Assembly: GCA_963970005.1 (NCBI GenBank)
Contig: CAXAMN010006502.1
Coordinates: 188,164-252,163, forward strand
DNA: 64,000 nucleotides
Origin: Durusdinium trenchii
Taxonomy: Eukaryota; Sar; Dinophyceae; Suessiales; Symbiodiniaceae
Direction of reading: 5' to 3'
The position numbers and the translations under genes were made by a program. Positions 40,200-51,014 of this stretch are shown one piece after another. Within the stretch, counting starts at the first letter, position 1. Each line of letters opens with the position of its first letter. The notes under the pieces were generated by a model. The model searched no databases. It worked only from the letters and a program-made list of their open reading frames with translations, and was not told the DNA's origin.

Positions 40200-40560
40200 G
40201 AAAAACCATCCCTCTATAACATCATTTTTGTACACGTGGGCCAACATCTGTATCCAAACATGTCTCTATACAATCAAAACCAACCCGTTGGGCCACTTAT
40301 TTCCAAGTTTTCTTAAAATCAATTGTCCAAACATGTGTCTTTAAAATAAAATCAAAACCAACCGCTTGGTCCACTTTTGTCCAACATTTTTCTAAAATCA
40401 ATTTCAACCCTGCATTGTCCAAACATGTGTCTATAAAATCAAACCAACCGCTTGGCACTTTTGTCCAACATTTTTCTAAAACCAATTTCAACCCTGCATT
40501 GTCCAAACATGTCTCTGGAAAATATAAACCTATGTCTTGGGCCACTTTTGTCCTGTGTTT
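40200..40560. repeat. Tandem array, period about 100 bp
   Basis: About three to four copies of a unit with AAATCAAAACCAACCGCTTG, CACTTTTGTCCAACATTTTT and GCATTGTCCAAACATGTGTC. The - strand translation repeats CLDNAGLKLILEKCWTKV, which I take as incidental. Confidence 0.8.
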
Positions 40561-40967
40561 TTCTTAAATCATTTCGGACCTTCATATTTCCCTGACTTTC
40601 TTTTTTAGAATCAATACCAACCTCAGCTATGCATCATTGATTTTCTCTTTTTTTGCCATCAATTTTTCACGATGATGCACGCCCATATCCGGAGGCACCT
40701 CATTCTATAGAGAACATGTTTCCAGCGCTGCAGGAGGTTGATATGTGGTTCTATAGTGGGGCAAACTGCCCGCGGAGCCTGGTTTTTCGTTTTATCGCTA
40801 TCAAATGTCGTTTTATCGCTATAAAGTCACCTCCCCAGGTACACCTGTAATTCCACAGGAGATTTTGTGTTTGTGTTTCGGGTTTGTTTGTCTTCCTGTT
40901 TGATATTAGGCTATATAGGTTTGATTCGATGTGCTCTGCTCCTCTTCATGAGGCCTGCTCCGCGCAG

Positions 40968-41262
40968 TGTTTCGACCCTTCCCCCAGACGTAGCCTGCAG
41001 GGGGCTGCGGGGGGCTTTTACACAAAGCTTGGAGAGCGCACAACTGTGGAGCGACATCCAAGTTTTGGTGTTTGTAGACCAGGCCACCGCTTTTCCTGCT
41101 TCAGTGGCACGGCAGCCTGGGGCTTTTCTCAGACCAAACAACATGGTGTTCGTGTGGTCAAGTTCTGACGGACCCAAAAAGAATCATTGGGCGAGGCGAC
41201 TGTCGGACGTGGAAACACCCACGAGAAGGTCTGACGCGTGGATACGCGTGGCTCTTCGGATC
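40968..41262 (+). CDS. Exon with consensus splice sites, unknown protein
   Basis: CCGCGCAG precedes the exon, and GGATC before GTAAGT ends it. The reading is PPDVACRGLRGAFTQSLESA, QLWSDIQVLVFVDQATAFPA, SVARQPGAFLRPNNMVFVWS and WARRLSDVETPTRRSDAWIR. IQVLVFVDQATAFP looks like a buried strand followed by an acidic turn, as in many Rossmann or TIM folds, but no family can be named. It is among the better exon calls of the window. Confidence 0.55.
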
Positions 41263-41476
41263 GTAAGTTCTTCGGAAATCCCTGGAATGATGGATGCGAG
41301 GCATGGGGAAGATTTCTCTTAGTGTAAGGTCAATTAATGACGGAGATAGACTCACCAAACCTATGACAATATGAGTCAACATATGTTGTTTTTTCTCCAA
41401 GCACCCTCGTGCTTTAGGGCAGCCGTAAATTGTTGATTAAGCCTCATGGAATGGATAATCCTATGATTGCATTGGT

Positions 41477-41896
41477 TTGACCGTTGGTTGGTTCATGCTT
41501 TCTCACTTGGATCTGCTCATGCAGAGTGGTCCAGCTTGGAGAAGATCCTCCTTGGCCGGTTTGGCCCGTGTATCATTCCAGCCTCCTTTCGTCACAGAAA
41601 ACCCTCGAGGCTACAAGGCTAAAGGCTATACCAGGTTCTGGTATAAGAAGTCAACTACAGTGGTTGGTTGCAAGGTGTTTGACCGGGGTTTGGATCAGTT
41701 GATTCCTTTATCATGGCCCAGTTGCGGCAGACGACCAACAGTGTCTTTTGCTTTAAGAATTCATCCCTATAGGACTATTAAAGAAAGGCCAGAGGATCCT
41801 TCGTGTTGGCTCAAGTCAATTCTGAGAACATCTGAGGACATTTGCACAATCTGCCCTGTTGAAAAATTCAGATTAGAGTCTACTGGGAGCGATTGA
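41477..41896 (+). CDS. ORF of 139 residues, uncertain
   Basis: The frame includes NPRGYKAKGYTRFWYKKSTT, then ALRIHPYRTIKERPEDPSCW and ends DICTICPVEKFRLESTGSD. Composition is plausible. No splice sites or family support it. Confidence 0.3.
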   Translation: MTVGWFMLSHLDLLMQSGPAWRRSSLAGLARVSFQPPFVTENPRGYKAKGYTRFWYKKSTTVVGCKVFDRGLDQLIPLSWPSCGRRPTVSFALRIHPYRTIKERPEDPSCWLKSILRTSEDICTICPVEKFRLESTGSD

Positions 41897-42099
41897 TTGA
41901 CTAGATCTCTTCAGACCTGACCGGAAACCACTCAGCTTCTCTCAGTTCTCCGTTGTTTTGTTAGAGATTGAGTCGTCATCCTTTTCAGTACAGAGTGATA
42001 TTAATATTGAATGGACAGTTCATTTCAAGTGCCCTTTTGCATTCGCTGCCTGTAGGCAACTGAGACTGTACCTATCAGAATCGGCTTTTCCTCACAGCC

Positions 42100-43420
42100 A
42101 AAGAGTCCCGCCTGGAACAAATCCACCGGAATCATGTGGTTGAAAAGATCTGACTGGCCGTTACAACATGGGTTTTCCTTCATTATGACGCGGCTAGGCT
42201 GGGATGATACTGTAGAAAGAGCTGGCTGTGGGTCATCATCAAAAGTATCAACAGTATCCAGCAGTAATTAGTTGCCCAAGATTCTTCTCCAAAGGCGAGC
42301 TCAGACAAGACCAGCGTGGCGCTGTTTGGTCTATGACCTATGTGCCATGGCTCCTCCTGTTTCGCCTGGCTTGGAGCTGCCCCACCAGACCTGGCGATTT
42401 CGAGGCACGTCGTTTTACATCCGCTGGTCGTCCGGTATGCCTTCTTCGCTGTGCGGTGACGCGTGCCCACAGAGGGTGGAAAAGATCAATGGACTGCTCA
42501 TACAGATCCATGTGCTGATCATAACCATCAACGGCTTGCTCAACGGACTGATCCTAAAGTCCTAAAGTTCAATGTGCTGATCATACACATCAATGGACTG
42601 ATCGTAGAGATAACATTCATATACAATCTTGATCTGAAAACGTGATTCGGTGCGGATTTTTGAGAACCTCCGAGCAGGTGACAGTGATGAGTTGTTGTTT
42701 TTATGTGTGTTTTTGTGTGTTGAGTGGTATTCCATGATATGGTAAAGCAAATTCAACCTCACTCCAGGTGGCGAGCTGTTTTTGTTTGGATGTTGACGGT
42801 GCCCAGATGTGTCAGGGAGATCTTCAATCTGTCCACAGGCATTTCCAGCAATTCTTCTTGTACCGATTGTTCGATGCTGCAAATTGTAATTACAAAAGTG
42901 TTGCGCAGACAATTTTCTTTCTGCAGCTACAGAACCACTTCCCATAGGCAACTACAGTAGGACCTACAGGTTGCTTCAATGATTTCTGAGGAGGTCTTTT
43001 TGAAGGGATTTGTTGGCCTCAAAAGGACATTTCCCAAAAGTCAAACCGTGCCGGCGCACCAGAGTTTGGAGAGATATTTTTAGTTTGTTCCTCCATTCAG
43101 GTGCGTAAGACAAAGTTCTTCACTCGGAGTGAATGATGCCCAGCAGATGAAGTTGAATGATGTCCCCGAGCGCGAGATCTGGAAGGGAGGAAGAGCTTGT
43201 GGTTCCAGCGTTCCTGCTCGAAGTCAAGACTAGTCAACATATGAGCTCAGCTGCCATACACATGGTACCAGAGATTCGCTATGGTATCAGAGTGCCAAAG
43301 CTGAAATGAACATTGTGTTCAATGAATTACACGTCCTTCAAATCAGAGATAGACCTTAGTTGCAGTTGCACGAAAGCTGTGACACATCGGCGGTCCGTGT
43401 TGTTTCGTGTCCGACACGAC
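42100..43420. other. No gene recognised
   Basis: Short frames on both strands. Near 42,485-42,605 ATCAATGGACTG, GCTGATCATA and related words recur several times, a weak diverged repeat. Confidence 0.35.
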
Positions 43421-43427
43421 GTGAGGC

Positions 43428-43757
43428 GTGTCAGAGCGACATCTCCTTGGACTCAGGAAGACCTCAGCTGCTTCCAGGTTGTTCTGTGCCTTAGCTTCGT
43501 CGCAGCGGACTTGGGGTGCTATGGGCTCCCACGAAGAGGTCGAACGTATCATGAAAACCTCGAACACGTCATGGGGCAAAAGCAATGAAAGGCTTCAACT
43601 CGCGACTTACTCCCAAAAACTCGCGGGGAGAGAGAGAGAGAGAGAGAGTTGGCTCTCAGGTGCGTTTGGTTGGGATTCGTCCCGCCATGACGATTTGCAG
43701 ATTGAAGGGAGCATTGATAAAATGTGTTTAAAGATCTCAATCGTGCAAGAAGGCTGA
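43428..43757 (+). CDS. ORF of 109 residues containing a GA tract, doubtful
   Basis: The frame passes MGSHEEVERIMKTSNTSWGK then KSNERLQLATYSQKLAGRER and through the GA microsatellite at 43626-43648 as alternating Arg-Glu. A second frame (ADLGCYGLPRRGRTYHENLE) overlaps. Either may be an exon. Confidence 0.25.
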   Translation: MSERHLLGLRKTSAASRLFCALASSQRTWGAMGSHEEVERIMKTSNTSWGKSNERLQLATYSQKLAGRERERESWLSGAFGWDSSRHDDLQIEGSIDKMCLKISIVQEG

Positions 43758-43975
43758 CAGCGAAGCCTGCGACACATTATTGTCATTGAACAACATGTTA
43801 TGTGTTTTTTTTTTGCATGTATATATGAACAATAAACATATATATATATACCCTGCACGTCCAAAGACCCAGTAAAACCTGGTCTTTAGCATCCTTCAAT
43901 ATTGTTTTTGTATGACCAACTCAAGTGAAATGAGGTCTTTGACTTGTAGGGATATTTTTAACGTACACATCTAAA

Positions 43976-44098
43976 ATGGCATCAAAGAGCTTCAACGACC
44001 ACGGCATCCGCCGTCCAACACGACTGAGGCGAGATGTGCCGACTGGTCGGGCTGCGAGCCCTTGGGCCTCTTCGGCGACTGCTGCCCAGACCGTGGCG
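43976..44098 (+). CDS. Probable first exon, basic Ala/Arg-rich N-terminus
   Basis: The ATG at 43,976 (AAAATGGC context) opens MASKSFNDHGIRRPTRLRRD then VPTGRAASPWASSATAAQTV, 41 codons, ending GTGGCG before GTGAGATG. An Arg- and Ser/Ala-rich N-terminus without acids could be a transit peptide. Third positions are G/C-rich. Confidence 0.45.
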
Positions 44099-44426
44099 GT
44101 GAGATGCCACTTGGGCAGAGCGGGGAACGAGGGAGATAAGTGGCAAGGGATTGGAACTTCCTGGGACCAATGAAGATCAAGCATGATCAAGCTACAGGTG
44201 ATTTACAATGTGTCCAAATGAAATCCGTGATGTTTCACCCCTGGGTGTTCGTGGCTTCATCCAATTTCATGCGCTCAAAGACTTTGCAACTCCCGGTTTC
44301 GAGTCGGACCCCAGGTCAGGAGAGGTCCCAAAAAAACCTAACAACCATCATTTGGGAGGTGCTGGCATTCACTACTATTCCAGCTTCAACCATTTTTATG
44401 TTTTCATTGATATACACGACACATCC

Positions 44427-44453
44427 ATCCATCCATCCATCCATCCATCCATC
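44427..44453 (+). repeat. CATC tetranucleotide microsatellite
   Basis: Six to seven CATC units directly ahead of the next exon. Confidence 0.9.
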
Positions 44454-44454
44454 G

Positions 44455-44666
44455 AATTTTCTTCGTTTCTGCCGATCCGACCGAGGTTGGGCTGCTGCAG
44501 CGCGCGGCGGCTCACCTCGCAGATCCACCGGAAGGGCGTCACCGTGGACGACACGACACTGCGCTACTGCGCTGGGCGCATCCCTGAGACCCGTGTCGAC
44601 AACGGCGGGCGGCCAGGTGGTGTACGCCGGCTGGTGGGTGGCAATGTTAGGGGTGAGGGGTTGTGA
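44455..44666 (+). CDS. GC-rich exon, unknown protein
   Basis: The frame reads LPIRPRLGCCSARRLTSQIH, RKGVTVDDTTLRYCAGRIPE, TRVDNGGRP. GCCAG before GTGGTG at about 44,617 is a possible end; the frame stays open to 44,666. Nearly every codon ends in G or C. It may follow the 43,976 exon of the same gene. Confidence 0.5.
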
Positions 44667-46230
44667 CATGTAACATGTGTAATTACCATATTATATCATA
44701 TTATCATAATTGTCCATATGGTATTTCAATTGGAGAATGTGGGAGAGGTTCTTTTGTAGCACATGAAGCATCAGGTTACTTAGCCCATCGGTATCCCATC
44801 GGTCAATTAGGCAGGATCCAAGCGCAGGATTTTGTTGCTTAACAATTGCTGAATGTTTGAGTCACGTCAGCTGGCCTTGTTCCAGTTTGAACTTGCACGA
44901 TGGCAACACAATGAATGCATCTATAGCGAACGGTGCGACAAAAAGACATGCAAACAAATGCACCACAAAACGAAAGGAACCTTGCAAGCACGCCAATGGC
45001 ATGCAGCAATGCAGGGTCATAGAAATTGCATGTTTGGTCCCATTTTGGATCGCAGCTGTGTGACACACCTGTCTATTGCATTTGTCGAAGAACAACCGTG
45101 ACAGTGCGAACACGTGACCCAAAATGCCAACTGGACAAGGACATTCTCAATGAACCTAACGCCTAACAACCGTTGAAAGTACCCCCACGTGACGGATTTT
45201 ATCAGGAACAGGCTTTATAGCTAATGATGAAATGGGACATGGAATCTCTTCTTTTCGAGCTGAACTCGAAGTTTCTTATGAGAGTCCACAGTTGATAGCT
45301 GAGCTCAAGTCGCAGCTGAACTCAAGTAAAGTCAGACTGCCCCGGTGGCTTTGCACGGCGCATCACTGACAGGAACATAAAAATGGTCGCACCAACTGGT
45401 GTTAAAAACCAAGATTCCTGAATGACCCGCGGACGTGAAATGACTTGCGCATGGAAGTCTTGCAGAAAGCGATGCGCAAACCGTGCGCGGGTCTTCGACA
45501 CCCATGAAGTGAGCAATATCTACCACTAGAGGTTCGGCAATGTGTGCAGGGTCTGAAAGAACATGAAAGAACGAATGTCCCAAAACAAAGAGCTGAATCT
45601 TGCCTTAAGGGTCACTACTTCACCCAGTGAGGGTTCGTTATCAAAGGAATTGTGGATACACATGTGTTCCATACCAAACGTAGAACAAGTCAAGATGCTG
45701 AAACACACATGCACATGGATGACTGATGTGTAAAGATCTCAGTCAGTCAAAGATCTCATGTGTTCCATACCAAGCTGAGACACACACACACACACATGCA
45801 CCAGCCTGACTTCGATCTCCCCAGCCTGGTGTTGACCTCGAAACATCGCTCGAGGACTTGGCCCAACACGGAGTCCAAACTGACCTCACTTCGTATCTTT
45901 CAGGCAGGGATGCTTTCGTTGTTTGCAGTTATATATATATATACAGGTTTCATCCTGTGTTTGTGTATGTGTCACGAGTTTTTTATTTTCAGTTTGGTTG
46001 ATCAACTGTCGTTGTTTCGTGGCAATTGGTGGGTGTTTTGTGTTGACCAGACACAAGTCACAAGTGGAGTCAACATGTGTTTTCTAGCTAAACACTGTTC
46101 AACCCAAATCCTTGTTCGACTCATTTGTGTTGTTCCGTGCTGCGAACGATCGTAACTGTTTGGTTTCCATCCAGACTGTCGGCCAAGTGTCCTTTAAGAG
46201 TTGAAGTCCTGATCCAATCTTGATGTTGTT
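44667..46230. other. Mostly non-coding stretch
   Basis: A/T-rich. It includes a CA tract (about 45,780-45,797) and TATATATATATA (about 45,932). Small frames on both strands lack support. Confidence 0.35.
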
Positions 46231-46650
46231 TTGTATACATACATGGAACATCAACAGACATGGACATTGTCATCTCAGACTTTGTTGCTGCATCCGCGCA
46301 TTTCAACGCCCATGGCCGCCCATTTTCAACGCCACGCATCTGTGGCGAGAGACCGCAGTCGGGTCTTCACCTTGAAACCACTTGTTCAATGGTTCGTACT
46401 GCATGTTCTGACCCTTTTGGGAATGATGTTTGACGCTTTTCCCAGTGCCCCAAGAAATCCTTTGCTTCGATGCCGTGCCTTTTGTGAGGCCTGGAACATC
46501 CAATGGCCCGCCGAAGAACGGCGGAGGTCTTGGCAGGGTCTCAGCGACTTCGTGAAAGCGCCCCTCGACGGCGCAGCCGTGGATGGATTCCGCGGGGGAG
46601 CGCGGCGTGACGGTTCTTGTGTAACTCGAAAGCTTGATTGTTATTCGTAG
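46231..46650 (+). CDS. ORF ending in a well-supported exon, unknown protein
   Basis: The 139-codon frame is best from the ATG at 46,309: MAAHFQRHASVARDRSRVFT, LKPLVQWFVLHVLTLLGMMF, RCRAFCEAWNIQWPAEERRR, SWQGLSDFVKAPLDGAAVDG. The segment LVQWFVLHVLTLLGMMF is hydrophobic and may span a membrane or form a buried helix. The end (LDCYS and a TAG) falls inside the dispersed CTAGTAG element, so the true C-terminus may have been changed by that insertion. Confidence 0.5.
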   Translation: MYTYMEHQQTWTLSSQTLLLHPRISTPMAAHFQRHASVARDRSRVFTLKPLVQWFVLHVLTLLGMMFDAFPSAPRNPLLRCRAFCEAWNIQWPAEERRRSWQGLSDFVKAPLDGAAVDGFRGGARRDGSCVTRKLDCYS

Positions 46651-46700
46651 CGATGGCCTCCACCTAGTAGCCTCTAGTTACTTAGAAAGCTTCAAAGACA
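46628..46700 (+). repeat. Dispersed CTACTAGTAG element, copy 3
   Basis: GCTTGATTGTTATTCGTAGC, then GATGGCCTCCACCTAGTAGC and CTCTAGTTACTTAGAAAGCT. AGAAAGCTTCTAGTTACT recurs at about 46,744. Confidence 0.7.
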
Positions 46701-47731
46701 TACTAGAAAACTTTTATCGTTACTACAGGTGAAACGATTCCCAAGAAAGCTTCTAGTTACTGGACAGTTTTTGTTTAATAAGAGGGTGTGCAGCTGATGG
46801 TTGGCTACATCACTTAGATATGGCACATATTGGATCATATCGGTATAAATTCCTGACATCGGGTTAAAGGTGTTTCACCCTTCGCATTGGGTGTTCTCAC
46901 ACATATAAGGATTCGCTGTGCTACAGATTTGTAGTACCATTTGACCCATTGCGCTCGCACCGGACAGGATCAGCTTCCCATCTTGCCTTTGCATCAGTCA
47001 CGCATGACATGATGGCGGTAGAGGATGATAAGGAAGAAACAAGACCACTAGTAACCACAAAAACATTTTCTTACCCTGCGCACTTCTGTTCACTCGAACT
47101 GGCTGCCAGCCAGCACAGGGAGTATAAGCGATTGAGCGGGGTAGCGTGTGCAATGCGATGCAGCGTGTGTATTTTGCCGACGGAAGGGATCCATCGTGGT
47201 ATGGTGGAGCAAGATTTGGCCTCCCACAGCTTGATGTGCAAAGAGCAGGTTTGTGGAGACCAATAGAACAGGAGTGCAGGACTACTGGCAAACAAAAACT
47301 TCTAGATGTAACCCGGGCGTAACCTGATGTAATATCCTGATGATCTATTTGATGATCAATCATAATTGCCGTATCCTTTTCGGCGACTTGAAACCTAGCT
47401 TTTTGCAACAAATATCACTGCATTGAAGAGTCTTTTGGAGGTGTGGGTCTTGAGCATTGACCTTTTTGACCAGCTATCCAAGACCAAGACCAGACCCCAA
47501 CTCCGGAGAGGGAGTCCAAAAGGAATGCTTCATTGGCTGAACATGCCCGGATGGTGATGGATCGAACGGACCGAGGGGCATGGCATACCCTCCAAACATA
47601 GAAGTGGACAATTCCCCTGTTTGCAGAGGAACATGGTCTTTCCATGTCGTTCCAGGGGCCAAGCCATCCACTTCCATGATTGTTTCAGTATTATTATACT
47701 GCATGTGTCTCACCTTGCGCCAACTAGGATC

Positions 47732-47884
47732 ATGGTGAACGATCAACGTTTGAGAGCACTAGGCGGTCGACCTTTACACAGCTATCGCCGAACGCTCGAC
47801 GATTTCGTTTCGACAAGGCGAGAGATCAAGGTCTTAGTGGGGACTCCGGTCACCTGCCACTTGGACGAGTCCATCGCATGGTGA
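47732..47884 (+). CDS. C-terminal exon or small ORF, 50 residues
   Basis: The ATG at 47,732 reads MVNDQRLRALGGRPLHSYRR, TLDDFVSTRREIKVLVGTPV, TCHLDESIAW and a TGA. It is charged and G/C-ending. The frame is open upstream to 47,621, but that part is less coding-like. Confidence 0.4.
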   Translation: MVNDQRLRALGGRPLHSYRRTLDDFVSTRREIKVLVGTPVTCHLDESIAW

Positions 47885-48265
47885 TATTTCTCAGTTTGGA
47901 CTTTCACAGTGGATGTCGGCGTGATGGATTTGGGTGGTAATTTGAATGGAGAAAAAAATCAGTGAACAACAACTGAAGCGCTCTTCATGCCAACCAATCG
48001 TTCCGGGATGTTATATAAAGCAGGGCGAGTGACAAATTGTTTGACTCGTGGACACCTGACTTGCTCAACACCACGCATTCTCGCTATGACACCACCGGTA
48101 GGCTTGTGATTTCTGCTCAATGAACTGGATCTGTCAGAGTCGCTCTGGACAGTTAATCATGACGCATGTGCCTCCAAATCCGAAGCATTGCCAAAACTAC
48201 TCGATTCCACCAATGCTATGGCCACACGGCCAGTACTGAATGCTTTCGGACCAAGCAGTTGAGGG

Positions 48266-48573
48266 AACCCCCTGGTCCGACCCAACCCTGAAGAAGCGCC
48301 CGGTCCGTTTCACGTCGAGGTGACCTGGACGACGACGAGACCACCTGGCAGTGGACCAAGGACCAAGGAGTTCTTGCAGATGATCGGCCCCGAGCACCTT
48401 GGTCCGGTGGGGCTGCCAACGCCCTTCGTTTCGAGGCTGCGCGTTTTCGGGGGGGTCTTCGTTGCGCGCAGTCGTTTCGTTTTTTGTTGTTTAAGTCTTA
48501 CAACACGACATCAGCACATGCATTTAAGATCATTTAAGCTTGTATGTATATTTGGAAGATTTCAGCCTATTTG
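48266..48573 (+). CDS. GC-rich exon, unknown protein
   Basis: Open after a TGA: NPLVRPNPEEAPGPFHVEVT, TTTRPPGSGPRTKEFLQMIG, PEHLGPVGLPTPFVSRLRVF. The Pro/Gly-rich linker is followed by a hydrophobic segment. Coding bias fades after about 48,470, so the exon probably ends near there. Confidence 0.45.
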
Positions 48574-48669
48574 ATTCTTTGACTTTGGATAGACTTGCTG
48601 AAAATACTTAATTTCTTTATATAATCTACCCAAATTTATATACTACTCTTTTTATAACTTTAGCATCAG

Positions 48670-49043
48670 CCTCCTGGGAGACTTGCTTAAGCAAGAAGAC
48701 ACTAATGCGCCAGCTGTCTTAGCGGATGTTTTGATGGAAAGAACTCCTGCACCACTTGGGGAAAAAGAAGAGGTTCAACATTTCTGCAGTTTGGAGGATT
48801 CATGGCTGGTCCGCATGTTCTTGTTCATCCCACTAGTCTCCGAGGCATGTGATGGGCTTGGCCATCGGCAATGAGCCTCGCCGGGCTTTTGGGATCCAGG
48901 TCAACGAAGCGGAATCTTCCCAAGGAAGGGCTTCTCACGCAGAGTCCAAGGAATGTGCTTCCGTTCTGTTCCGAGAACTGTGCTTCTGCCGAGGAATTGG
49001 AATTGCTCTACTTGCATGGAATTCGGTCGAGCTGTATCCATGA
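48670..49043 (+). CDS. Two exons joined by a GC-AG intron, unknown protein
   Basis: TTTAGCATCAG precedes LLGDLLKQEDTNAPAVLADV, LMERTPAPLGEKEEVQHFCS and DSWLVRMFLFIPLVSE, ending CCGAG before GCATGTG at 48,845. The 55 nt intron (48845-48899) ends GATCCAG. The next exon continues in phase 0 with VNEAESSQGRASHAESKECA, SVLFRELCFCRGIG and ends SVELYP before a TGA. GC donors are established in dinoflagellates. The first exon is acidic with a hydrophobic end, the second Ser/Cys-rich. Confidence 0.5.
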
Positions 49044-49096
49044 GCTTCTTGCCTGGGATTTGCAAGAGACGCATTAAAGTGTCAGGTTTTGACAAT

Positions 49097-49130
49097 AGTG
49101 TGTGTTTGTGTGTGTGTGTGTGTGTTTGTT
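49097..49130 (+). repeat. GT microsatellite
   Basis: A GTGTGT run interrupted by TTG, downstream of the 48.7 kb gene. Confidence 0.9.
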
Positions 49131-50076
49131 ACGGCCATTTAACCTCTTAAAGCCAGGCTACTTTAGAAACTTTAGAACATTTGGGGTATCAAGATAGAAG
49201 GGATGTTGGCACACAACTGGATGCCCAGCCTTGTCATGCCATCCATCCCTCCCCTCCAATTTTAGATCAGAATATCTTGAGAATATCTTGAGAAATAATG
49301 TCTTTTGTTCTGTTTTCTTTCCATGCTTTGTCCATGCTTTGAGTTTCTCCATGCTTTGTCCAGAATACGGGTCTTCTGATCAATCCGCTCAAGCTGTATG
49401 TTTCAATTCTAGATTGACCGGAGACTGAAATTTGTACGCAAAGGTGGTATGACATATGGGTCAGATTGCAGCCATCGAAGGCTACAATGCAACTGGTGCC
49501 TTTGTTGTTCACAATTTTTCAGCACGCATCCTATTGTCCATGTTCCCACGATTTTAATCAACGTATGTTGCAATCATGCATGTGTTCTTAGCCATTGCTT
49601 TTCACCTGCCACCAACCGGTGGCTGAGAACTGTGCTTTATTACCACGCCCCTGTCGTCTTCCGTATGAGGCTCTGGGAGGGTGGACGGCTCTGGAGGATT
49701 TTCACTCGCCGTGTGGCTGAGTTTGATGAGATGCTGGGACTTCGTGGAGTTTGATTCCGACTTTCTGGGTGTGAGAAGTCCGGACAGTCCAGACGCAAGA
49801 CCAGTCTACTCAGCCTGGGTGTCCGGTGATCTCCCTATTCACACTCTACAGTAGGCAAATCAATCCAGATTCTGGAAGCCCCCCCAAAAAGAAAGAGGTA
49901 AAGAGACCCCTTCAAAAACTAGTTGGGGACCCCCTTTTTCGGGGGTGAACCGGTGATGGTAAGGAAGTGAGGAACTAATTACTTTGCGGCTGAACAGATG
50001 CTGGGCCATGTATCCATTCTTGAACAAGCCAGGACACTGGGATGAAAGCTCCTGAATTGGCCACAGGCCTTTTGCC

Positions 50077-50682
50077 TTGCTTGGGCATGCGATATCCGAA
50101 TTAAAGAGGACTTCTCCGTTATATATATGTATATATATATGTATCAACAAACATCTCCATATTTGCACCTCGACACCACACGCATGGGCCCACTTCACCA
50201 AGAACCTTTTTGGTTTCCAGAACTGTCAACTGTTTTTGTTTGACGCTCTGCGATTCCGCTCATTGCTCTCAGGATGGGTTTCAAAGATATTCCCGTCACC
50301 AGTGTCTTCACTGCGGCCATCTTGGATGGACATCCCTTCATGGAAGTTCGAGGCGCATAGAATTGGAGTACTTCGGTTTGCTGGCAGATGCCTGCACGTC
50401 CTGAGACAGCGCGAGGACTTGGTTCAAAAATCTAAGTGTACCCCCATCAGGCCTGGACTAGACCTCTCTAGGTTTTGGGGTGTTAGACGGTGTTGCGCTA
50501 AAAAAACATGTTTCACGTGCTTGGACTTGGACTTAGCATGTTTACTCTGTTTTGCCGACACTGATGCTGAGGGTGACAAAGTATGGAGCAATGCCAACTG
50601 GTTGTGGCTGAAAAGACGATGTTGGAAGATTAAGTTGTTCCAACAGTGCATTAAGAGGATCCCTCTTCGACATACTTCATAG
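50077..50682 (+). CDS. ORF of 201 residues, weakly supported
   Basis: The first 70 codons cross a TATATGTA tract and look non-coding. From about 50,370 the reading (VLRFAGRCLHVLRQREDLVQ, then CCAKKTCFTCLDLDLACLLC and WSNANWLWLKRRCWKIKLFQ) is Cys- and Trp-rich and may be real. A shorter frame with RHQCLHCGHLGWTS overlaps at 50,295. Confidence 0.3.
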   Translation: MLGHAISELKRTSPLYICIYICINKHLHICTSTPHAWAHFTKNLFGFQNCQLFLFDALRFRSLLSGWVSKIFPSPVSSLRPSWMDIPSWKFEAHRIGVLRFAGRCLHVLRQREDLVQKSKCTPIRPGLDLSRFWGVRRCCAKKTCFTCLDLDLACLLCFADTDAEGDKVWSNANWLWLKRRCWKIKLFQQCIKRIPLRHTS

Positions 50683-51014
50683 AGGCACCACTAGCATCCA
50701 CTAGCAAGATGTATCCTTCTTCGAACTTACTTGGCTTTTAGGAGTGTGTCTATAGGGTTCGATTCTCGCAATTGAAATTCTAGTTCTATAGAAGCAATTT
50801 TATGAGCAACTGACAAAAATAGTGCTCCCTGTGCACTGTTTGCGAACCCTTCTGCTTACCACCGGCAGGAACAACCATCATACGAAGGAAGTAAGTAATT
50901 CAACTTACTACTTGGAGGGATGGCTGTGTGCTTTAAAATGAAAACCGGGTTTGAAGCATATCTTGGGAAACGATATGGACCCCACCAAAAAACGATAACC
51001 ATGTCAAATGACCT

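Noticed and set aside
40297..40545. - strand protein with repeated CLDNAGLKLILEKCWTKV
   Set aside because: It follows the roughly 100-bp tandem array exactly and the surrounding DNA is A/T-rich non-coding.
50077..50370. N-terminal half of the 201-residue ORF
   Set aside because: It crosses a TATATGTA tract and reads as an Ile/Tyr/Cys repeat, so it is probably not coding.
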